A stretch of DNA of 64,000 bases from assembly GCF_028453695.1 (NCBI RefSeq), contig NC_135776.1, forward strand, positions 10,796,663 to 10,860,662. The letters are read 5' to 3'. Source of the DNA: Augochlora pura (Eukaryota; Arthropoda; Insecta; Hymenoptera; Halictidae). The first letter of the stretch is position 1; each line of letters starts with the position of its first letter. The notes below the pieces were generated by a model. The model saw only the letters and a list, made by a program, of their open reading frames with translations, had not been told where the DNA came from and ran no database searches. The position numbers were made by a program, and so were the translations under genes. Shown here one piece after another: positions 57,400-64,000 of the stretch.

Positions 57400-58150
57400 T
57401 CCGCGGAATAAAGAATCAATCATTGCGTAATCGATTAAGCGGATCTAGATTACCCCGAAGCTTTCACGGATGAAAGGAAAATTCAATCGGACGACGATAA
57501 AATTCCTTCAAAGTTCGTAGCCGGCGTTATCAGGAGGGAAGTTTAGAGTCACGAAGTCCCGTTGCTCACCCCATCGCGTCGACTGGAATAATCTTGGATC
57601 GCGCGGTTTGCCGTACCCGTATACGAACGTCGTCGCAAATAGAGGCATTCGTGCCTGTTCCAGATTACCATTTTCTGAAGCGGTTCCGGAGACGCCCGGA
57701 GATGAGGAGCTTACTGCGAAAGACGAGTCGCGCGTATCGAAGGAATCAGTCGCCGCGCCATCGCGATGGATCAGCCGGTTCGACGTTTCTTTTTATACCA
57801 GATTAACTCTTCTTGCAGATTGCGCGCTTTAAATTTGTTTAGGTGAACGTTATTTCCAATTTGCCTTGCAAATATTTCCTCGCGATATCGCGACTTGCTT
57901 TCCACGCGTGTTCGGCTCTTTCAGAACTCGTGGTAACCTCTGGGTCCGCTAAGACCCAAGGGCAGATTACCAGCGCGTTTGTTCGACGTTTGATCGTTGT
58001 ATCTTTATAGAAAGTAATTAGTTGAGACTATAGACTGTTATGCAAAATGAAAATTGTCTAGGTCTATTGCAGTAAGTTCTATACAATAGAAAGATTATTT
58101 TGAATTGTTCTAATTGCTTGACAGTTTTTTATCTATTCTTGTTAAGAATG
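57400..58150. other. Unassigned, CpG-rich at 57530-57950
   Basis: No gene; two overlapping short frames at 57594-57832 lack domains. Confidence 0.3.
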
Positions 58151-58254
58151 AATCAAATCCATTACTTAAAATCCATAGTAATAAGTAATGATAGTGTTGA
58201 GATGCATTTTAAACGATATTCCTTGATTCCTTGATAATAATATAATTAATATAT

Positions 58255-58440
58255 ATAATAATGTCATATAATATGTAATGTAATATATATATATAATAAT
58301 ATAATGTAATGTAATTTTATGTAAGTGTAATGTAATATAAGTGTAAGTGTAAGTGAAGCGCAATGTAATGTAATGTAAAGTAATGTAACACAATACAATA
58401 CAACAAAATGTAATATTATCTTACGTAATACACTATTATA
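58255..58440. repeat. TAATG/TAATA microsatellite
   Basis: TAATGTAATG and AAGTGTAAGTG runs; Tyr/His/Thr-rich translations on the minus strand are artefacts. Confidence 0.9.
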
Positions 58441-58695
58441 TGTAAGGAACTTGGTTAACGGAATAATATTAACTTTTATTTTACAAAGATATACACAAAA
58501 CGTCTGTTCCCACATGGCGTCACCGAAGAAGTGTGGCCACCACGTTCCGTTGTCCCTCGCCCGATCGATGATCCCAATCATTCATTTGTTTCACGCACAC
58601 AACCATGCATTCATGTTATCTTATTACTATACATTCATACAACCGCACACTCCTTCTTACATACCACACACTCTCAGCCATACTATACACTTACA
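58441..58695. mobile_element. 255-bp LTR-like repeat, copy 2 (solo)
   Basis: TGTAAG to CTTACA, equal in length to 12139-12393 with six substitutions by eye. TATA precedes and follows it, a possible 4-base target duplication in AT-rich DNA. No internal retroelement sequence adjoins it, so it is probably a solo LTR. Confidence 0.78.
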
Positions 58696-58781
58696 TATAT
58701 TACATCAATTATAATATTATAATTAATGCAATATAAGTCTATAACTGACCCGCTTCGTGGCGTAATTGGAACGGAGCGAAC

Positions 58782-58801
58782 TGCCATAACGAAAGTGTTA
58801 A
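58782..58801. mobile_element. Solo right end of a TTAA element
   Basis: TGCCATAACGAAAGTGTTAA is the inverse of the left end at 50474. Its left partner may lie beyond the microsatellite and LTR-like repeat. Confidence 0.5.
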
Positions 58802-60075
58802 CAATTGAAACGACCGCTGCCACGTGAGAGTACAAGATACAACGTATGACCGGGTGGGAAGAAGCTCTGGTTGCAGGGTCGCAAATTACCGGCCGGCCAT
58901 TAACATTCCTGCGATACGTTCAATCAGAACGCGTCGTGGCGGCACTCGTCGTTGTCAGCACTACGTAATAACACCTATTACCGTCTACACGTGCTTCCTT
59001 TGTTCAGCGTAGCTAGCGAAGCACCGTGCCAACGAATGCCGATGCGAATATCGCGGACGTGGAGGAGTTTCGTCAGAGGACGGTCATGGGGGTTGCGCGG
59101 GATGGCGCGAAAGTAGCGCGGCGGTGTGGTAGCGGGTTCGCGACACAATAAACCATTCTACGGAAGGCAAAACACAAGCCCCGGCGCCGCTATAACCGAA
59201 GCCCAACGTGCTGCTTCATTATGCGGTGCGACGTGGCAAAGTGCCAAGGCCTTTGATAAAGGGGGTGGCTACGTCCTACCAGATTCTAGCACCGTTCCAC
59301 CGCCTCCGCATTTCCGCCCTTTCGTAGTAACATGAGGCTGATGTCCACCCTCTGACGCACATCCTTGACTTCCCCATCCAACTCCGATTTCGGACAAAGA
59401 ACCGAGAGCTATCCGTCGGAAACGCGTTTCGCACGCACGTTAAAGCTCATCTGCTGCTATCCCAAGCTGTCTACCGTGGTTTCCGGGTGCACTTGATGGA
59501 GTTCGATCTTTCGTTTTGTCAATCCGATGGGAGAAATCGTGATTCTAGCGGATTGAAAGTCGAATGATGTCCAGTCTCACAAAATGTGGCGGGGTCGATA
59601 GTGAAAGTGTATTTTCTGCGGGGAAAAGACACGATTTTTAGGGCCTTGCGGCTCGCTTTGCAGTGGTCGACATCTTGAAAGAGATAGATAGATAGAGAGG
59701 GAGAGAGAGAGAGAACAAGAAGGAGAAACTGGCTAAGGTCCTTATGCGACGAAAGGTTTAGGCACTGCGTTCCGAGCTTATAATAATAAAAGTAACGTCT
59801 CGCTTAATAACGCAAAGTCGAAATCGAAAATGATCTTTTAATGTAGACGAGACACGTTTATTTGAGCCTCATAGCGCTATTATAAAAACTTTTCAGTACT
59901 GGCAATTGAGATAATTAAGATATTTATTCTACCATTTTCCATAGTAAAGCCTCTATAAATCTATTACTTTTAAAAAGGACAATATGAATGTATCTAGCTT
60001 GAACAATGCTGTGGGTTTACTATTTATCAAATTATTGCTAGTGTTATTAACATTTCGTTATTCCTCTCCGAAATA
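58802..60075. other. Unassigned, CpG-rich to 59650
   Basis: No gene. Open frames at 58824-59012 and 59126-59335 carry no domain. A short (GA)n run is at 59686-59714. Confidence 0.3.
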
Positions 60076-60316
60076 TTAACCCTTTGCACTCGGAGACACC
60101 ATTAAATCTGTTGTAACACGTTCAAAAATTATTATTATAAATATCACCAAAACTTAGATTTCAAAGATTGTTAAAAGTGTAATTGTTGTATGATTGGCAA
60201 GGGTCAATTTCGTATGCACAAAATACAACAAATCGTATAAAATAAAAATACTCTATAGATCAGAAGAAACTATTTTGCAATTTCTAATTAAAATGGCTTC
60301 GAGTGCGAAGGGTGAA
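60076..60316. mobile_element. TTAA MITE (GCACTCG family)
   Basis: Left TTAACCCTTTGCACTCGGAG, right CTTCGAGTGCGAAGGGTGAA; the right TTAA has mutated to TGAA. The interior is AT-rich, non-coding, 233 bp. Confidence 0.8.
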
Positions 60317-60807
60317 ACTACCAAATAACAATTGACCATACAAATATAAAAGAAAAGTATAATTTGTTGATTGCAAGCATAAAGTACGAGAACAATAAAT
60401 GGCGGAGGTATTCTAAAAAGCGTATAAAGATTGAACGTGTTCTCATTTAATTTAGTTTTAGTTACCCATACTCGAAGGTGTACGTTAAATCGACCCGAAT
60501 TCGTTAATAAACTCAGCTACCATAATCTGAAAATCTATAACAGTTAGTTTTTAGTGGAGAATAAAGTTATGATTGAGACGCGGATATTTATGATGCGGGC
60601 GTGACTTTTTCTCCGCACTCGAGATAGAGAATTTATGTACAAATTTCATGCCACCGATACAGGATACGGCGGAATTTTTATGGTCGCCGTGAGCCGTTCA
60701 GTTAAATTCCGCGACTCGAGATAATTAAGAAAAATCCACTGCGTGAGTAGATGTACAATGTGTAATATTTTCCAATTTTAATCTCACAAGAAAAAATCGA
60801 CCATACG

Positions 60808-60870
60808 TTAACCCCTTGCCGTACTGTTATGCCGTGAGGAGAAGGAAGAGAATTTCTCAAGTCATATCTC
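60808..60870. mobile_element. Left end of a TTAA element related to 51327
   Basis: TTAACCCCTTGCCGTAC matches the inverted right terminus of the nested element, and GAAGGAAGAGAA follows in both. No right end found. Confidence 0.55.
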
Positions 60871-61299
60871 GACTCAAAATTATTAAATAATTTCGAAAAT
60901 GACCGTAGTCCAATTTCTTAGCTATTTAGTTTACCGATGTACTTATATTACAGTCAAATTGAATATAAAATGGTAACACAAATAATTCAGGAATAGCTTT
61001 TTAAATGATGATTCTAGTAATAGTATGCATTCATGTCTAACTGCTTTTATCGAATCGGAAACATATCCGAGCTATCAGGTAACAAACTCCATTTAGAATT
61101 GAATTATAAATTTTAGTACGAATGTACATATTACCATCCCACTAATCAATTCCAGTTATTTCAATGTGGCAATTTCATACAATTACGATGAACAAATTTC
61201 TACCAAAATTGATGTTCATATGGTCGGTTTTATATTAAAAATTAACTCAGACTTTTCAACTTCATTTTGTTGAAATCGAAGACAAAATTCTGTCTTTAT

Positions 61300-61498
61300 T
61301 TAACCCTTTGCACTTGAAGCCACCTTAACTGTAATTCTAAAATAACTATTTTGACATATAACATTTCCATTTTATATAACGGAGTGTATTTTACGCACAT
61401 GATATTGAATCTTGTAATTCATGCAACAATAGTTACAATTTTAAACATTATAAAAATTTAAATTTTCTTAAGAAATATTGGTTTGGAACGTGGAAGGA
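61300..61498. mobile_element. TTAA MITE (GCACTCG family), right-truncated
   Basis: Left TTAACCCTTTGCACTTGAAG, interior CGGAGTGTATTTTACGCACA; the right part stops at GGAACGTGG, where the next element begins. Confidence 0.7.
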
Positions 61499-61744
61499 TT
61501 AACCGTTTGCATTCGAGTGGCATCTCCGAGGCGGCGCTAAAAATTGCTACGTTATTATTAAGAGTTTTCACATTAATAATTGCTCTTTAGTCGACAAATT
61601 GTCAAACAATACAAACCTCCTATAGACATATACGTTCAATTCCACAAATACCAAAGAAAAATAAATTAATAACAATAAAATAGAACAAGTTGAAACAAAT
61701 GTCTTCATTTTGAAGTTAGAACGGTCTCGAGTGCAATGGCTTAA
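61499..61744. mobile_element. TTAA MITE, complete
   Basis: TTAA on both sides; CCGTTTGCATTCGAG on the left, CTCGAGTGCAATGGC on the right. 238 bp, non-coding, inserted directly beside the previous one. Confidence 0.82.
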
Positions 61745-62159
61745 TATTATACAGCGCGTGTAACATCATAAAAGTGGATTACTCGGATCCGTGAACTGCT
61801 ATGTTATTTTTTGCTGAATGTTGAATCTTTAACGTAGACCGTGTAATACAAATCGCAGCAGAGTAGCCAGAAGTAAGAATAACGAGAAACAGAAAGGTGA
61901 ACGGAATACAGATGGGAGCTGTTTAATGTGAAAATGTTGGACGGGAAAATGGAAAAGGCGGAACGACGCAAAACGAAAGGAACGTGTGAGCGAAGAGGAG
62001 TCTTCACTGAATTTTTCATTATCGCGAGCGCCTTTTGCGAGACAATTAAGTTTTCTGATTAACAGGTGAACAACCGTACGTTCGAGCTGACCGATGAGTT
62101 TGTTTATAGCAGAAACTTGAGACAGTCAAGCGATTTGTATCCCTTCATGTAATTCGTCG

Positions 62160-62345
62160 TTAACTCTTTCCATTCATTTGAAGCCAATTTAACTGTAAAT
62201 CTAAAATAACTTTTCTGGCGTATAGTATTTCTTAACTGTTCGGCATTCCTAATATTCCACGCTACGAGATTATAGTAAAAAAGAAAATCGATGTTTCGAT
62301 GAAATAATCTTCTCAATCAATTTAACCCCCTGCACTCGAAGCCAT
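62160..62345. mobile_element. Two successive left ends of TTAA elements
   Basis: TTAACTCTTTCCATTCATTT at 62160 and TTAACCCCCTGCACTCGAAG at 62322, with AATATTCCACGCTACGAGAT and AAAATCGATGT between. The same arrangement recurs at 63789-64000. Confidence 0.7.
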
Positions 62346-62589
62346 TTCAATCGTAAGTCTGAAACAATTTTTCTGAGTCACTGTATTTCTATTTTCTGTG
62401 ATAAAGAAACACCCTTAACGATGTGTATGGCTTGACCCCATACAAATTCCATTGACTAAACAACGATATAAATACCGTCCTATATAAAAAAGAAAGCAGT
62501 TTGTATTTCCATTTCAAAGAGAAGTTATCGTTATTCTGTCCGATCCTAATCCAACTTCGTGTACAGGTAGCTTTTAAGTCGCGAATAGC

Positions 62590-62785
62590 AAAGTAATACT
62601 ACGAAGTACGGTACAATTAGCCTAATCTGTGGATAGACTAATTAACCCTACGGTGATTTTCCACGTTATAGTATTTAGTTCGAACAATACTATAGTCTCT
62701 CTCTGTTACTACGGTCAGAGAAGGTCAGTTGGTTTTCCATATTTATTTGTCCGGTTCGCAGTCCCGTGACAATAGAGTGGCGCGA
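62590..62785 (-). repeat. Dispersed repeat C, copy 2
   Basis: Inverse of 31060-31285, without the long (TC)n expansion. Confidence 0.75.
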
Positions 62786-62814
62786 AAAACACATATGGGA
62801 CACCCAAAAATATA

Positions 62815-63345
62815 AAACAGAGAAATTTCAAGATTTATCTGTACATTTCAGTGGAAGGGATGATTTAGCTTGAGATTTGGATTCTTCGGATTTCGCTTTA
62901 AATGTTGCTGCAAATAACTATTTAGCATTAGGAAATACAAAGAATTTTACTGGTTAGCGAAATTCAACAGATAAACCTGAAGATTTATACGTAGATTTAA
63001 TTTAATATGATGATATAGTCTTAGTTTTCACTGAAAACGACGATTTAGCTTGACATTCCGGCGGTTTTTCAGAGTTAGCCTTAGATGTCGCTGAAAACGA
63101 CAATTTAGCACTACTGGTTGATTCTATACAACAGAAGAATTCGAAGATTTATTTGTACAACACATAGAAACCACGATTCAGTTTGAGATTTGGCGGATTC
63201 TTCAGTTTTAGCTTTAGATGTCGTTGAAACGTCGATTTAGCATTAGGAAATAAGCATACTTATCTCTTTGTTAATTATCCTAGTCTATAGTTTTCCTAAT
63301 TTCAGACAACTTTTTATTAAATATATTCCTACGAATATAAATGTC
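62815..63345. repeat. Repeat D, copy 2
   Basis: Same units as 44440-45475 (AAAACGACGATTTAGC, GGAAATACAAAGAATTTTAC, TTAGATGTCGTTGAAACGTC) and the same right flank TCTTTGTTAATTATCC. Stops are present in all frames. Confidence 0.75.
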
Positions 63346-63411
63346 ATTTTGGAACGTGGTAGAACCATTCTAGTGAAGCCTCGGAGTCGCCATTCGAGTG
63401 CAAAGGGTTAA
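63346..63411. mobile_element. Right end of a TTAA element
   Basis: TTTGGAACGTGGTAGAACCA, then CATTCGAGTGCAAAGGGTTAA at the end, the right half of the GCACTCG family. Its left half may be the end at 62322, separated by repeats C and D. Confidence 0.6.
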
Positions 63412-63788
63412 TTTCTACGAGATTTCAAGAATGTTCCGAAGCAATGGAACGCAGAAAATAGTGCCGAAATATAGTTTAACAGGGAATTGAATTTTAAAGT
63501 ATAAGCTATGCCGGGAAGTTAGCGTTTTCCAACTTTGGAATAAGATAGCAGGCGCATTAATAATTTTCCTCCCTTGAAGATGTTACGGCTTGCGAATTCT
63601 GCAGCTACTAATTCCTTGAAAACTGCTGCGCTAAGAAGCCTTATATATGTTACTTATATACTGTTGTTGCGGTCGTAACGTTACAACAGGTCGTTCACAA
63701 ATTCTTCCGGTATCTTACCTGGTTATTTCGCGAGCAAATCATTTACTAATTATCTATACGATCGTTTGTTCAGACGGCGAGTAAATTA

Positions 63789-64000
63789 TTAACTCTTTGC
63801 ACTCGAAGCCATTTTTCCGAGTTACTTTATTTCTATTTTCTATCACAAAGAATCGTTCGGACGATGTAACATTAAACAATGCGCTGTCGATTGCTCAGTA
63901 TTATCAATATTCTACGCTACGAAATTAAGCAAAAAAGAAAATCGATGTCTCGATTAAACAATTTTCTCAATTAATTTAACCCGTTGCACTCGGAGCCATT
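63789..64000. mobile_element. Two successive left ends of TTAA elements, cut by window end
   Basis: TTAACTCTTTGCACTCGAAG at 63789 and TTAACCCGTTGCACTCGGAG at 63976, with AATATTCTACGCTACGAAAT between; parallels 62160-62345. Confidence 0.7.

Noticed and set aside
58166..58581. Tyr/His/Thr-rich minus-strand frames
   Set aside because: Translation of a TAATG microsatellite.

Overview
This window reads as nuclear DNA of an insect, most likely a hymenopteran (bee, ant or wasp). It is AT-rich with scattered GC/CpG-rich islands. Its only recognisable host genes are CYP3-clan (CYP6-like) cytochrome P450 genes with short introns. The rest is dense with Tc1/mariner relics, TTAA-flanked piggyBac-type MITEs, LTR fragments and local tandem duplications. 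The order assignment is inference. Two 100-N assembly gaps are present (1036-1135 and 9479-9578).

Layout. 1-570: one P450 exon (I-helix exon, minus strand) with a one-base deletion. 2.4-8.2 kb: a transposon junkyard holding a TTAA MITE with 16-20 bp palindromes, a copia reverse transcriptase fragment joined to a gypsy-type integrase fragment, an unrecognised 317-aa basic ORF, a Tc1 relic and two copies of a CAGGGTG-ended MITE (called family A here). 8.2-18.5 kb: mostly unassignable AT-rich DNA with one 255-bp LTR-like repeat and two minisatellites. 18.6-19.9 kb: a decayed Tc1 element bounded by TA. 19.9-20.6 kb: an unrecognised coding-like tract ending in a membrane segment, broken by stops. 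20.75-26.6 kb: a complete five-exon P450 gene on the plus strand. All splice phases agree over 501 codons and every P450 motif is intact, but codon 376 is TAA.

26.6-64 kb: no gene was recognised. This half consists of local tandem duplications, GC-rich islands, CTCF-like motifs near 27.7-31.3 kb, family A copies, a non-autonomous mariner with about 280-bp inverted repeats inserted in a 95-100 bp tandem array, a second near-identical copy of the 255-bp LTR-like repeat, and many TTAA-flanked elements that become dense from 60 kb to the window end.

The two P450 loci are close paralogues in opposite orientation, so the left part of the window looks like a decaying P450 cluster colonised by transposons. 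I found no operon, CRISPR array, rRNA or tRNA gene. No novel multi-gene system could be supported; the strongest leads are the P450 lesions, the palindrome-bearing TTAA elements and the unidentified coding-like tracts.
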